A stretch of DNA of 47,900 nt, taken from contig DDET01000018.1 in NCBI GenBank assembly GCA_002336915.1, positions 63,013-110,912 on the forward strand, written 5' to 3'. The position numbers and the translations under genes were made by a program. The stretch comes from Bacteroidetes bacterium UBA1947 (GTDB taxonomy: Bacteria; Bacteroidota; Bacteroidia; Chitinophagales; Chitinophagaceae). The notes beneath the pieces are model-generated. The model was not told the origin of the DNA. It did no database searches and saw nothing but the letters and a program-made list of their open reading frames with translations. Below are positions 16,285 through 25,493 of the stretch, one piece after another. The number at the start of each line of letters is the position of its first letter. The stretch's first letter is position 1.

Positions 16285-16679
16285 GTGTAGTGTTTAATGT
16301 GAAAAATAGAATTTGGAGGGAATGTGTTGGGGGAAGGCACAACAACGCTAACGCACAAAGGCAAGGCAGCATTCTTGCCCCAGCATGGGGGCCAGGGCGA
16401 AGCGCGTGGTAATAATAGATAGTGAAGAAGGTTCATAAAAAATATCAATTTCGGCACAAAGGTCGGGTGGGGAATTATTTTTTGCAAAAAAGGATATTCA
16501 CAAATTTTGATAATGGCAGAATGGCTCAATTCTCAATGGCTCCATTCACTTTTTGTGATGGGAATGTGGATATCCTGTAGCAATTTTGACATTGTCACTT
16601 ATCTGTAAAACCTTCAATTGATCATGTATTAGTAAATAAAAATGCTAACTTTTGTGTGCACATTAATTGCCGCTTTTCT
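16285..16679. other. Intergenic region between divergent genes
   Basis: About 395 bases without a convincing gene. A GC-rich island at 16330-16410 holds the hairpin GCCCC-agcat-GGGGGC, unlike the AT-rich flanks. An 82-codon minus-strand frame across it has biased, proline-rich content and no recognised family, and was not called. A possible minus-strand promoter lies at 16457-16488. Confidence 0.5.
16457..16488 (-). promoter_or_regulatory. Possible promoter of the terminase-like gene
   Basis: On the minus strand TTTG (16488-16485) is followed after 20 bases by GACCTTTG (16464-16457), one base off TAnnTTTG. If used, the transcript has a leader of about 170 bases that includes the GC-rich hairpin. 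Weak evidence. Confidence 0.3.
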
Positions 16680-18599
16680 ATGAAACGATATGCTACATTC
16701 TTATTGCTTCTTTCATTATCGCTGTATGCTGAAGCACAGCAGGTAATATTCAACCAGGATTTCAACAGTTTCATCAGCTATAACATACCGGGCTGGACAC
16801 ACCAGTACACAGGCGTAGTGCCATGGCGGGCAGTACCTGCTGCGTCTAATGGTTTGTGCTTTGGTATACCCGGCAAGTCACTAGTGGCGGCAATAGTTGA
16901 TTGCCCCGATCCAGCACATCCTTCCAATCCCGACAATAGCAATGTGTTCATGTTCACACCTGCCATCAACCTCAGCGGCATAAGCGGCGCATGGCTGCGG
17001 TATGACTCTTACTTCAGGAGAGACAGTGTGAACGGGCATGTGGAGCACGCCACCGTCGAGGTTTCCACCAACGGCGGCGCCAATTGGACGGTAGTGCAGG
17101 ATGTGCCTGTAAACGCTGTATTGGATGACTTTGATACGCGCTTCGTCGACCTCTCGGCATATAGCAATGTTCCCGATCTCCGGGTAGGCTTCCGTTATAG
17201 CGATGATGGCGAAAGCATGATGGGTTGGGCGGTGGATAACGTGCAGGTCTTCAAGCCTGCTAATAAAGACCTGATGCTGGAATACGTAAGCCCACTCGAC
17301 ACACTGGAAAGTTACGTGACGATCAACCAGGGCTTTGTGCATAAGGCGCGGGTGTTTAACGCAGGGCTCGATACGGTCACCTCATTCGTAGTGAAGTATC
17401 AGCAGGATGCCAATCCCGTGCAGCAGTGCCTTATATCCAATGTACATATCCCCCGCTTTACTATTTGCGACTTCACACATTTGGTGCCCGATACGGTACT
17501 GGACGATGCCAGGCACGACGTAAAGATGTGGGTGGAACTGCCCGGCGATGCTTATGCATATAACGACAGCGCCTTCACGGCCATAAGGGGCGCATATTTC
17601 ATGCCCGCGAAGAGGCTGGTCATAGAGGCAGGCTCTGCTACATGGGATACGATGGGGCCGATGGTGTATACCTATATGGAACTGGTTGCTGACATTGCGG
17701 ATGTATCAAGGATCATAGTGCACGATGGTGATGTGATGGAAGTGCCCGGCTATCCGCAGTACCTCTACAACCTTAACCAATATTATACGCCTTATTTCCT
17801 CTTCGACAGGCGCATGGATGCAGGACAGGGACATTTCTTTAAGTACGTTTCGGAACAAAAAAATTACTTCGGCTTTGCCGGCCTTGCTGTAGACGGTGGC
17901 CTTGCGGGTAACCAGCTAACCGTGAATGCACATACCACTTCGGCCATAGATATGTACGGCGATTTCCGGCTGGTGATGGTGCTAACCGAGGATGGGGTGA
18001 CTGGTACAGGCAGCCAGTACAACCAATCGAACTACTACAATAACCATTCGCATGGCACCATGGGTGGCTATGAGAATATGCCGGGCATAATACCTGCAGC
18101 AAATATGCACTACGAGCATGTGGCAAGGAACGCTATACCATGGCCCCAGGGCGATCCCGGCATGCTGCCACAGGCCCTGTTGCATAATGCTACGCAAGAT
18201 TACACCTTTCAAACGAATATCGACCCTTCATGGAATGTGAACAAGCTGAAGGCCATTGTGATGCTCATACGTTATGACGACAGCACCATACTGAACAGCG
18301 CTGAGCTGCCGGGTTACTTATTGGTGAACAATATAAAAGCAGGCTCAATGAATGCCGGCGTATACCCTAATCCTGCAGCGGATGTAGCCAATGTTTATTT
18401 TACATTGGCGCAAAAGGAAAAAGTGAGTGTGCAACTAATGGATATAAGCGGAAGGCTGCTCAGCGAAACAAGCGGGAACTATAATGCAGGTAATAACCTG
18501 GCAGAAATACAGGTGGAAAAATTGCCACAAGGTTTGTACTTTGTCAATGTTGCAACGGCAAGTGCAAGGCAAACATTTAAGCTGGATGTACAGCACTAA
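16680..18599 (+). CDS. T9SS-secreted protein with choice-of-anchor J and cysteine-less Omp28-like domain
   Basis: A 639-residue secreted protein. The ATG at 16680 starts a clean signal peptide (MKRYATFLLLLSLSLYAEAQ); an in-frame start 8 codons earlier was rejected. Residues 22-190 resemble the choice-of-anchor J (MAM-like) adhesion fold, with WAVDNVQVF near its end. After a linker, residues 305-540 follow the Omp28 family plan: PAKRLVIEAGSATW, then a thioredoxin-like stretch with VHDGD and VPGYP. The place of the usual WCGWC reads Trp322-Asp-Thr-Met-Gly, so both redox cysteines are gone. The C-terminal 80 residues are a type A T9SS sorting domain (VYPNPAADVANV ... LPQGLYFVNV). It is probably displayed on the surface. 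Its stop overlaps that of the convergent small gene. Confidence 0.82.
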   Translation: MKRYATFLLLLSLSLYAEAQQVIFNQDFNSFISYNIPGWTHQYTGVVPWRAVPAASNGLCFGIPGKSLVAAIVDCPDPAHPSNPDNSNVFMFTPAINLSGISGAWLRYDSYFRRDSVNGHVEHATVEVSTNGGANWTVVQDVPVNAVLDDFDTRFVDLSAYSNVPDLRVGFRYSDDGESMMGWAVDNVQVFKPANKDLMLEYVSPLDTLESYVTINQGFVHKARVFNAGLDTVTSFVVKYQQDANPVQQCLISNVHIPRFTICDFTHLVPDTVLDDARHDVKMWVELPGDAYAYNDSAFTAIRGAYFMPAKRLVIEAGSATWDTMGPMVYTYMELVADIADVSRIIVHDGDVMEVPGYPQYLYNLNQYYTPYFLFDRRMDAGQGHFFKYVSEQKNYFGFAGLAVDGGLAGNQLTVNAHTTSAIDMYGDFRLVMVLTEDGVTGTGSQYNQSNYYNNHSHGTMGGYENMPGIIPAANMHYEHVARNAIPWPQGDPGMLPQALLHNATQDYTFQTNIDPSWNVNKLKAIVMLIRYDDSTILNSAELPGYLLVNNIKAGSMNAGVYPNPAADVANVYFTLAQKEKVSVQLMDISGRLLSETSGNYNAGNNLAEIQVEKLPQGLYFVNVATASARQTFKLDVQH

Positions 18600-18847
18600 T
18601 TGCTGAAGGAAGCATTGCCTTCTTCGTCTATCTTAAAGTGTTGGCAGATACCCGCAATATGCCACTTGGTAGCATTGGCCTTCTTGTCGAAGGACTCATC
18701 GGAAAAAGTATTGACCATACAGTTGAGCGTACGGGCCAGGTACTCTTCATCATTGATGATGATACGCCAATAAAAGTCGGTATCGCCATGCATGGTGTTG
18801 AAGCGCAGCTTGAAGAATAGGTTCCCGTCCAGTGTGATAGCTTCCAT
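18596..18847 (-). CDS. Small conserved-looking protein coupled to the aminotransferase
   Basis: An 83-residue soluble protein without signal peptide or recognised domain. It is polar, with one Trp-containing strand pair (FYWRIIINDEEYLART). The start is set by the overlap TAATG, in which the aminotransferase stop TAA shares bases with this ATG. A longer frame would run backwards into the aminotransferase gene and was rejected. Translational coupling suggests that it is made with the aminotransferase, but no function can be assigned. Its stop overlaps the convergent T9SS gene by 4 bases. Confidence 0.7.
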   Translation of the reverse strand: MEAITLDGNLFFKLRFNTMHGDTDFYWRIIINDEEYLARTLNCMVNTFSDESFDKKANATKWHIAGICQHFKIDEEGNASFSN

Positions 18848-20103
18848 TAAGTGGTTTTTTGTAGTGCTGCTTCCAGCTTGTCGAACATTTCTTTTATTTC
18901 TTCCAGCGAGCAGGTACCTACACTCAGCCTGTACCATGGCGACTGCTTACCGGCACCAAAGGCGTAAAAGGGCACAATGGCCAGCTTCGCTTCGTCCAGT
19001 ATATAGCTGGTCACATCCCCCTGGGTCTCCAGGAACTTGTCATTAGCTGTGCGGCCGCGCAGGTCCACCTTAATGGTAAGGTATATGGCAGCCTGTGGGG
19101 TAATGGCGTCAACGGGATAACCTTTTTCTTTGAGCGCAATGAAGCCATTGTATATAGTCACAAGACGCTCTTCGATGGCTGCTTTGAACTGGCTAAGGTA
19201 TTTGTCGATGGCATCTTTCTGCACCAGGTATTGGGCTGTGGCCTTCTGCTCGGCCATGGGTGCCCATGCACCTATATGGCTGAGCAGGGCTTTCATTTTG
19301 GCTATCACCTTTGCCGGGCCTAGTGACCAGCCCACACGCACACCCGTGGCAGCAAAGGCTTTGGAAATGCCATCTACAAAGATGGTGTACTGCTTCATCT
19401 CCGGCCTTAGTGATACGGGGTCATAATGGCGGGTGCTGCCATAGGTAAGTACCCCATACATCTGGTCGAACATGATGTAGAGCTTCTTGGTATCGCCTGT
19501 GCGCCTGCTGTTCTCTTCAAGCACCATATCGCATATCTCTGCCAACGCTGCTTTGTTAAGCGTAGTGCCGGTGGGGTTTTGCGGGCTGCAGAGGCATATC
19601 AGCGTAGCATCTTCTATATGGGGCTTTATATCGGCCGCCGTAGGCATGAAGTTATTCTCGGGCAGGGCTTCCACTACACAATGTTCCCCATGGTTCATAT
19701 GGGTGTAATGGTTATTGTTCCATGAGGGTACAGCATAGATCACCTTATCGCCCTCATCTACTATCGTCTTGAACAGGGAGTAGATGAGCGGCCTGCCGCC
19801 TGAAGCGATCAGTACCTCGTTGATGCCGTACTCGATGCCTTGTCGGTCTTTTATGAAGGCAGCCACGGCTTGCCTTAGTTCCAGTAAGCCATCGCCGGGC
19901 GGGTAGTTGGTATAGTTGTTCTTATAGGCTTCTATGATCAGTTGCTCCAGCTCCTGTGGTATCGGGAATATCTTCGGGTCAAAATCGCCGATGGTGTAGT
20001 TGTATATCTTCTCCCCCTGTCGTATACGGTCTGCTATCTCATTACCGAGACGCACTATCTCTGAGCCTGTCAGGGATTCGGAAAGCTGGCTTAATAAACT
20101 CAT
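18847..20103 (-). CDS. Class I/II pyridoxal-phosphate aminotransferase
   Basis: A 418-residue fold-type I aminotransferase of the aspartate aminotransferase superfamily. Lys248 (DGISKAFAATGVRVGW) is the Schiff-base lysine. Asn176 (SPQNPTGT), Asp213 and Tyr216 hold the cofactor, and Arg256 binds its phosphate. The N-terminal FDPKIFPIP and YPPGDGLLELR match substrate-pocket segments of the family. The substrate cannot be read; aspartate, aromatic or other amino acids are possible. It heads a two-gene unit with the 83-residue protein and is divergent from acs, with about 125 bases between them. Confidence 0.92.
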   Translation of the reverse strand: MSLLSQLSESLTGSEIVRLGNEIADRIRQGEKIYNYTIGDFDPKIFPIPQELEQLIIEAYKNNYTNYPPGDGLLELRQAVAAFIKDRQGIEYGINEVLIASGGRPLIYSLFKTIVDEGDKVIYAVPSWNNNHYTHMNHGEHCVVEALPENNFMPTAADIKPHIEDATLICLCSPQNPTGTTLNKAALAEICDMVLEENSRRTGDTKKLYIMFDQMYGVLTYGSTRHYDPVSLRPEMKQYTIFVDGISKAFAATGVRVGWSLGPAKVIAKMKALLSHIGAWAPMAEQKATAQYLVQKDAIDKYLSQFKAAIEERLVTIYNGFIALKEKGYPVDAITPQAAIYLTIKVDLRGRTANDKFLETQGDVTSYILDEAKLAIVPFYAFGAGKQSPWYRLSVGTCSLEEIKEMFDKLEAALQKTT

Positions 20104-20229
20104 TCAGTATCTTGTAAACTAATAATGGGACAAATGTATTTAATAATGGCCGGATGTTAATACATAAAGCCTCCATCTCAATATCCAATTTAGTAAATTT
20201 ACTTCGGCTATCATTAATCTTATATATTT

Positions 20230-22131
20230 ATGTCATATCCGTATCAAATAGGCTCGCTTGAGGAATATAAAGCGGCATGGAAAAGAAGTGTGGAGGCACC
20301 CGAAGCCTTTTGGGCCGATGTAGCCGGCAATTTCCACTGGCACAAACGCTGGGATAAGGTACTCGACTGGAACTTTGAGGGGCCCGATGTGCAATGGTTC
20401 ATAGGAGGCAAGCTGAATATAACAGAGAACTGCCTGGACAGGCATCTTGAGGCAAAAGGCGATGTGCCTGCTATAATTTGGGAGCCGAACGACCCTAAGG
20501 AAGATCATAGGGTGCTTAGCTACAAGGAACTGCATGAGCAGGTATGCCGCTTTGCCAATGTGCTCAAGAATAATGGTGTGAAGAAGGGCGACAGGGTGTG
20601 CATCTATATGGGTATGGTGCCGGAACTGGCAATAGCCGTACTGGCATGCGCAAGGATCGGGGCCATACATTCCGTAATTTTTGGGGGCTTTAGTGCGCGC
20701 AGTATAGCCGACAGGCTGCAGGATGCGCAAGCAGAATATATCATTACGGGCGATGGGGCATATCGGGGTGCTAAAGAAATACCGCTGAAAGCCGTGATAG
20801 ACGATGCACTGGAGCAATGCGCTTTTGTAAAGAAAGTGATTGTGCTGCTGCGTACTAAAACACCTGTGAGTATGATAAAGGGCAGGGACGTCTGGTGGCA
20901 GGATGAAATGGATAAAGCTGATGCGAACTGCCCCGCAGAGATAATGGATGCGGAAGACCCGCTGTTCATACTATATACATCAGGCTCAACGGGAAAGCCT
21001 AAGGGCGTGGTGCATACTTGCGGAGGGTATATGGTCTATACAGCCTACTCTTTTGTGAACGTGTTCCAATACAAGCCGGGAGAGGTACACTTCTGTACCG
21101 CCGATGTGGGCTGGATAACAGGGCATAGCTATATAGTGTACGGTCCTCTGTGTGCAGGTGCTACGGTGCTGATGTTCGAGGGCATACCGACATGGCCTGA
21201 CTCCGGAAGGTTTTGGGATATAGTGGACAAGCATAAAGTAAACATCCTGTACACGGCTCCTACAGCCATCCGAAGCCTGATGGCATACGGTGCGGAACAT
21301 ATAGAGGGGCATGATCTAAGCAGCTTGCGGATATTGGGCTCGGTAGGCGAGCCTATCAATGAAGAAGCATGGCATTGGTTTGATAAATATATTGGTAAGG
21401 GTAGATGCCCGATCGTAGATACATGGTGGCAAACGGAAACAGGCGGTATCATGATATCGAACCTTGCGGGAGTTACACCCGCAAAGCCATCGTATGCTAC
21501 ACTGCCGCTGCCGGGTATACAGCCTGCACTGATGGATGAGCAGGGGAATGAGATAGCGGGCAATGACGTGAGTGGCAACTTATGTATCAAGTTCCCATGG
21601 CCCTCTATCATACGCACCACCTACGGTGATCATGAACGCTGCAGGACCAATTATTTTACGGCATATCCCGGTTTGTATTTTACAGGTGACGGCTGCCATA
21701 GGGATGAGGACGGTAACTATAGAATTACCGGCAGGGTGGATGATGTGCTGAACGTGAGCGGGCACCGTATAGGCACTGCAGAGGTGGAGAATGCCATCAA
21801 TATGCATGAAGGTGTGGTAGAGAGTGCTGTAGTAGGTTATCCCCACGATCTGAAAGGGCAGGGGATATATGCCTACGTGATACACAGTAATACACATGGG
21901 GATGACGAGCTCACTAGGCGGGATATATTGCAGACGGTTACCCGTATTATAGGTGCGATAGCAAAGCCCGACAAGATACAATTTGTAAAAGGATTGCCCA
22001 AAACACGCAGCGGCAAGATAATGCGCCGCATACTGCGTAAGATAGCTGAAGGTGATATGGCTAACCTTGGTGACACAAGCACCTTATTAGATCCGCAGGT
22101 GGTGGATGATATCAAAGAGGGGAAAATTTGA
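20230..22131 (+). CDS. acs: Acetyl-CoA synthetase
   Basis: A 633-residue AMP-forming ligase, close to the usual Acs length. It activates acetate to acetyl-AMP and then acetyl-CoA, feeding the TCA cycle and fatty acid synthesis. The P-loop YTSGSTGKPKG lies at 249-259. DTWWQTETGG is the acetate-pocket motif with its Trp. Lys596 (KTRSGKIMRR) is the catalytic lysine, which in this family is the target of inhibitory acetylation. The hinge region has GRVDDVLNVSGHRIGT. It is a single-gene unit with a strong terminator. Confidence 0.97.
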   Translation: MSYPYQIGSLEEYKAAWKRSVEAPEAFWADVAGNFHWHKRWDKVLDWNFEGPDVQWFIGGKLNITENCLDRHLEAKGDVPAIIWEPNDPKEDHRVLSYKELHEQVCRFANVLKNNGVKKGDRVCIYMGMVPELAIAVLACARIGAIHSVIFGGFSARSIADRLQDAQAEYIITGDGAYRGAKEIPLKAVIDDALEQCAFVKKVIVLLRTKTPVSMIKGRDVWWQDEMDKADANCPAEIMDAEDPLFILYTSGSTGKPKGVVHTCGGYMVYTAYSFVNVFQYKPGEVHFCTADVGWITGHSYIVYGPLCAGATVLMFEGIPTWPDSGRFWDIVDKHKVNILYTAPTAIRSLMAYGAEHIEGHDLSSLRILGSVGEPINEEAWHWFDKYIGKGRCPIVDTWWQTETGGIMISNLAGVTPAKPSYATLPLPGIQPALMDEQGNEIAGNDVSGNLCIKFPWPSIIRTTYGDHERCRTNYFTAYPGLYFTGDGCHRDEDGNYRITGRVDDVLNVSGHRIGTAEVENAINMHEGVVESAVVGYPHDLKGQGIYAYVIHSNTHGDDELTRRDILQTVTRIIGAIAKPDKIQFVKGLPKTRSGKIMRRILRKIAEGDMANLGDTSTLLDPQVVDDIKEGKI

Positions 22132-22176
22132 AACTGATATCATGAAGATGCAGTAAATGCTGGTTAACCGAACAGG

Positions 22177-22202
22177 AAAAGCCCCGGTAATACCGGGGCT
22201 TT
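22177..22202 (+). terminator. Intrinsic terminator after acs
   Basis: GCCCCGGTA (22181-22189) pairs with TACCGGGGC (22191-22199), with A before and T after, so it can work in both directions for acs and the convergent GH3 gene. Confidence 0.88.
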
Positions 22203-22224
22203 GATGAAAATAAAATAAAGAAAT

Positions 22225-23781
22225 TTAGTGCGTTGATGAAAGCACCGGTACCTGCTGCTTGCTGACGAATGCTTCCCAGTCTTGCAGCTTTGTGCCTTTG
22301 AGCACTCGGGGAAATTTGTTCATTGCCCCTTCTTTACCTTTATGGCGCATATAATCGTAGAATAGTGCATTAGGTATCACCTCCACAAAAACTTCCTTGA
22401 GTGCTGATGTGCGCTCTACAGCGTAATCGTCGTTTATTATGCAAAGCGTTTCATCCAGCACACGGCGTACCTCGTTGGCATCTATTGCAGGATCATCGCA
22501 ACCAATATACCAGCGATGTGCGAAGAGATTGTCGTATTTAAAGCCTGCAACGGTGAACTCGCGAATGGTGATCTTAAGCTTTTTAGCAACAGTATCAATC
22601 GCCTTGTTCATATTGTCGATGGACATGTGTTCTCCACAGAGGCTAAGGAATTGCTTGGTACGGCCCACTATCATTATCTCGTGCTCTTTCGCATTGGTGA
22701 ACTTCAGCACATCGCCTATGATATAACGCCAGGCGCCTGAGCAGGTGCTGATCATTACAGCATATTCAACATTCTCCTGCACCTCGTCTATGGTATATGT
22801 GACCGGGTTGGGTTTGGGCTCGCCATCCTCGTCAAAATTATCAGCAGTAAAGGGAACGAACTCGAAGAAAACACCGGCATTAAGTACCAGCTTTATACCT
22901 GCATTGGGCCGGGCCTGGAAACCGAAGGAACCCTCGGATGCCATGTATGTTTCAATGAACTTAATAGGCTTACCCAGGAGTTTTTTGAAACTATCGCGGT
23001 AAGGTTCGAATGAAACACCACCATGTATATAAATAGTAAGGTTGGGCCATATCTCGTGTATGTTCTTAACCTTATGGTATTTTATTACTTCTTCAAGCAC
23101 TATCTGTACCCAGGCAGGTACACCGCAGATGGTGCCCACGTCCCACTTGGGTGCGTTGCGCACGATGAGCCTTATACGGTCTTCCCATTTCGGGCGTTTG
23201 GATATTTTCTGGCCCGGCTTATATAGCAATGAAGATAGCCAGCGAGGCATATTGATGGCGCTTATGCCACTCATATCGCCCTCGTAGTAGTCGCCCTGCT
23301 CAAAGAGCGAGGTAGTGCCACCCAGCATCAGGATACCCTTACCAAATGCTACTGCAGGCACCTTGAAATTGGCCATGCTGCATAGCTGCTTGAAGCCAAC
23401 CTTGTTTATGGACTTTATGGTGTCCTGCGTGACGGGTATGTGTTTGCTGGCAGATTCTGATGTGCCGGAGCTAAGGGCAAAATATTTCACTTTCCCGGGC
23501 CAGCTCACATTTTCCTCACCCATTCGATTGCGGTACCACCACTGCTTGTCCATCTCGTCATATGTATAGAGCGGCACCCGCTCGCGAAAAGCCTTCACAA
23601 AATCGATCTCGCGGCTAAGAATATTATTAAAACCGTAATGTTTTCCGAATGCCGTGTATTGACCCTTGTCCAGCAGCTGTCGCAAAGTATGCCGCTGGTA
23701 AGCTATTGGTGTTGCTACCGGAAGATGAAACTTTTTCCTTACTTCTAATGAACGTGCTATAAGATTTCCTAACAATGCCAT
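22225..23781 (-). CDS. GH3-family acyl-adenylating enzyme
   Basis: A 518-residue member of the GH3 family, first known from plant auxin-responsive genes and common in Bacteroidota. It belongs to the ANL (firefly luciferase-like) superfamily. The ATP motif is SSGTSESASK (104-113). A later motif is ETYMASEGSFGFQ, and VQENVEYAVMISTCSGAWRYIIGD matches the third adenylation motif. GH3 enzymes join an acyl acid to an amino acid by way of an acyl-adenylate; the bacterial substrate is unknown. It converges with acs, another ANL enzyme, and shares its terminator region. Confidence 0.9.
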   Translation of the reverse strand: MALLGNLIARSLEVRKKFHLPVATPIAYQRHTLRQLLDKGQYTAFGKHYGFNNILSREIDFVKAFRERVPLYTYDEMDKQWWYRNRMGEENVSWPGKVKYFALSSGTSESASKHIPVTQDTIKSINKVGFKQLCSMANFKVPAVAFGKGILMLGGTTSLFEQGDYYEGDMSGISAINMPRWLSSLLYKPGQKISKRPKWEDRIRLIVRNAPKWDVGTICGVPAWVQIVLEEVIKYHKVKNIHEIWPNLTIYIHGGVSFEPYRDSFKKLLGKPIKFIETYMASEGSFGFQARPNAGIKLVLNAGVFFEFVPFTADNFDEDGEPKPNPVTYTIDEVQENVEYAVMISTCSGAWRYIIGDVLKFTNAKEHEIMIVGRTKQFLSLCGEHMSIDNMNKAIDTVAKKLKITIREFTVAGFKYDNLFAHRWYIGCDDPAIDANEVRRVLDETLCIINDDYAVERTSALKEVFVEVIPNALFYDYMRHKGKEGAMNKFPRVLKGTKLQDWEAFVSKQQVPVLSSTH

Positions 23782-23987
23782 TTACAGATCAGCTTAGTAA
23801 TTATATTTTTAGAAAACTGAATTGCTACAAAATTAACCATTCCATACTGCTTTTTTGATATTTACATGTCTATTAGTAATAATATAATGAAGGTTTAACA
23901 ATAAGTATAAGGATAACGCTTTGCGGCACTATACTTTTATAAGCAGGGTGGCGCAGTATGGGTTAGTGTTTTTTATTTATTGGTGCT

Positions 23988-23995
23988 TACCTTTG
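23988..23995 (+). promoter_or_regulatory. -7 box (TACCTTTG) of dut
   Basis: Exact TAnnTTTG match, 11 bases before the chosen ATG. It lies inside the longer open frame and so decides the dut start. Confidence 0.55.
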
Positions 23996-24006
23996 CGCAC
24001 ACATTT

Positions 24007-24447
24007 ATGCCTGTACATATATCTATTGTAAATAAATCGCCACACGAGGTGCCGGGATACCAGACAGCAGGTTCATCAGGTATGGACCTGAGGGCATGGC
24101 TACCTGAACCCATAAGGCTGCAACCCATGGAGCGCCGACTGATACCGACAGGGCTGTATATGGCCTTGCCTGATGGCTACGAAGCGCAGATAAGGCCAAG
24201 GAGCGGCCTGGCAATAAAACGAGGACTCAGCCTGGTAAATACGCCGGGAACAATAGACAGCGATTATCGCGGTGAGATAATGGTGCCGATCATCAACCTG
24301 AGCACGGAAGTGCAGGAACTGACAGATGGGGAAAGAATAGCCCAGATGATCATAGCAAGGTATGAGAAAGCAGAGTGGGTGCTGAAAAATGAGTTAGAAG
24401 GAACAGAACGGGGAGCCGGAGGATTTGGACACTCGGGGACGCATTAG
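24007..24447 (+). CDS. dut: dUTP diphosphatase
   Basis: A 146-residue trimeric-type dUTPase with all five motifs in order: MDLRA (26-30), PRSGLA (64-69), GTIDSDYRGE (81-90) with catalytic Asp84, GERIAQ (108-113), and RGAGGFGHSG (135-144), the arm that closes over the substrate. It turns dUTP into dUMP, keeping uracil out of DNA and feeding dTMP synthesis. An upstream start would add nine residues before MPVHISIVNK, but the -7 box lies in that part. It heads a run of four genes with short gaps or overlaps. Confidence 0.96.
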   Translation: MPVHISIVNKSPHEVPGYQTAGSSGMDLRAWLPEPIRLQPMERRLIPTGLYMALPDGYEAQIRPRSGLAIKRGLSLVNTPGTIDSDYRGEIMVPIINLSTEVQELTDGERIAQMIIARYEKAEWVLKNELEGTERGAGGFGHSGTH

Positions 24448-24453
24448 CAAGTT

Positions 24454-24476
24454 AAAATTCAAAGTCAAAATTCAAA
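24454..24476. repeat. Short direct repeat in the dut-nucleotidyltransferase gap
   Basis: AAAATTCAAA occurs twice with GTC between, filling much of the 38-base gap. Low-complexity spacer of this kind is common in AT-rich gaps. Confidence 0.6.
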
Positions 24477-24485
24477 AAGCATTCA

Positions 24486-25493
24486 ATGAATATAATCATT
24501 CCAATGGCGGGTATGGGCAAAAGAATGAGGCCACATACTTTAACCACCGCAAAGCCATTAATACCTATTGCAGGCAAACCAATAGTGCAACGCCTGGTAG
24601 AAGATATAGTAGCCACTTGCAAAGAGAAGATAGATGAAATAGCCTTTATCATAGGGCCCGGATTTGGGAAGGATGTAGAAGTGCACCTCTGCCAGGTGGC
24701 GGAAGCAATGGGGGCAAAGGGAAAGATATGCTACCAGGAGCAGGCGTTGGGAACAGCCCATGCCATATTGTGTGCAGCGGAGAGCCTGAAAGGGAATGTG
24801 TTCATAGCATTTGCGGACACATTGTTCAAGGCTACCTTTAGTATAGACACAAGTAAGGATGCTATTGTGTGGACACAGAAGATCGATGACCCGTCGGCAT
24901 TCGGCGTGGTGAAGCTGACTGCCAATAACCAGATAGAGGCATTTGTGGAAAAGCCGAAGGAGTTCGTGTCGGACCTGGCGATAATAGGGGTCTATTATTT
25001 CAGGGATGGTGAGGGATTAAAAAAGGAGTTGCAGCGCCTGATAGATGAGGATATAAAATTGAAGGGAGAATACCAGATAACCGATGCTATGGAGCATATG
25101 CTGCAAAATGGCGTGAAATTCTATATGGACCAGGTGGATGAATGGCTGGACTGCGGTAACAAGGATGCTACTATATATACCAATCAAAGGATACTGGATA
25201 TTAAGAAGGACACCGAACAACTGGTTGCCAAATCGGCCAAAGTAGAAAATTCGGTGATCATAGCTCCCTGCTTCCTGGGTGAGAACGTTGTGGTAAAGAA
25301 CTCCGTGATCGGCCCCTTTGTATCCCTGGAGGCCGGTGTTGAGGTGTCGGATTCGAGGATATCAAATAGTATAGTGCAGGCTTATACAGTTGTTAAAAAT
25401 GCGGGATTTGAAAACTCGCTATTGGGTAAAAACGTAACTTACACTGAAAAGCCGAAGGAACTGAGCCTGGGCGATTTTTCTACACAATCATGA
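24486..25493 (+). CDS. Sugar-1-phosphate nucleotidyltransferase
   Basis: A 335-residue protein of the NTP-transferase family. The N-terminus holds the nucleotide loop MAGMGKRMRPHT and then TTAKPLIPIAGKP, both diagnostic. Residues 1-235 form the transferase domain. The last 100 residues show hexapeptide-like left-handed helix turns (NSVIIAPCFLGENVVVKNSV). It should join a nucleotide to a sugar 1-phosphate, supplying activated sugar for cell-surface glycans; base and sugar cannot be read. Its stop TGA overlaps the next ATG (ATGA), so it is coupled to the TPR gene. Confidence 0.92.
   Translation: MNIIIPMAGMGKRMRPHTLTTAKPLIPIAGKPIVQRLVEDIVATCKEKIDEIAFIIGPGFGKDVEVHLCQVAEAMGAKGKICYQEQALGTAHAILCAAESLKGNVFIAFADTLFKATFSIDTSKDAIVWTQKIDDPSAFGVVKLTANNQIEAFVEKPKEFVSDLAIIGVYYFRDGEGLKKELQRLIDEDIKLKGEYQITDAMEHMLQNGVKFYMDQVDEWLDCGNKDATIYTNQRILDIKKDTEQLVAKSAKVENSVIIAPCFLGENVVVKNSVIGPFVSLEAGVEVSDSRISNSIVQAYTVVKNAGFENSLLGKNVTYTEKPKELSLGDFSTQS

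Noticed and set aside
16281..16529. 82-codon minus-strand frame in the 16.3-kb gap
   Set aside because: Proline- and cysteine-rich reading of a GC-rich hairpin and AT-rich flanks; the promoter candidate lies inside it.
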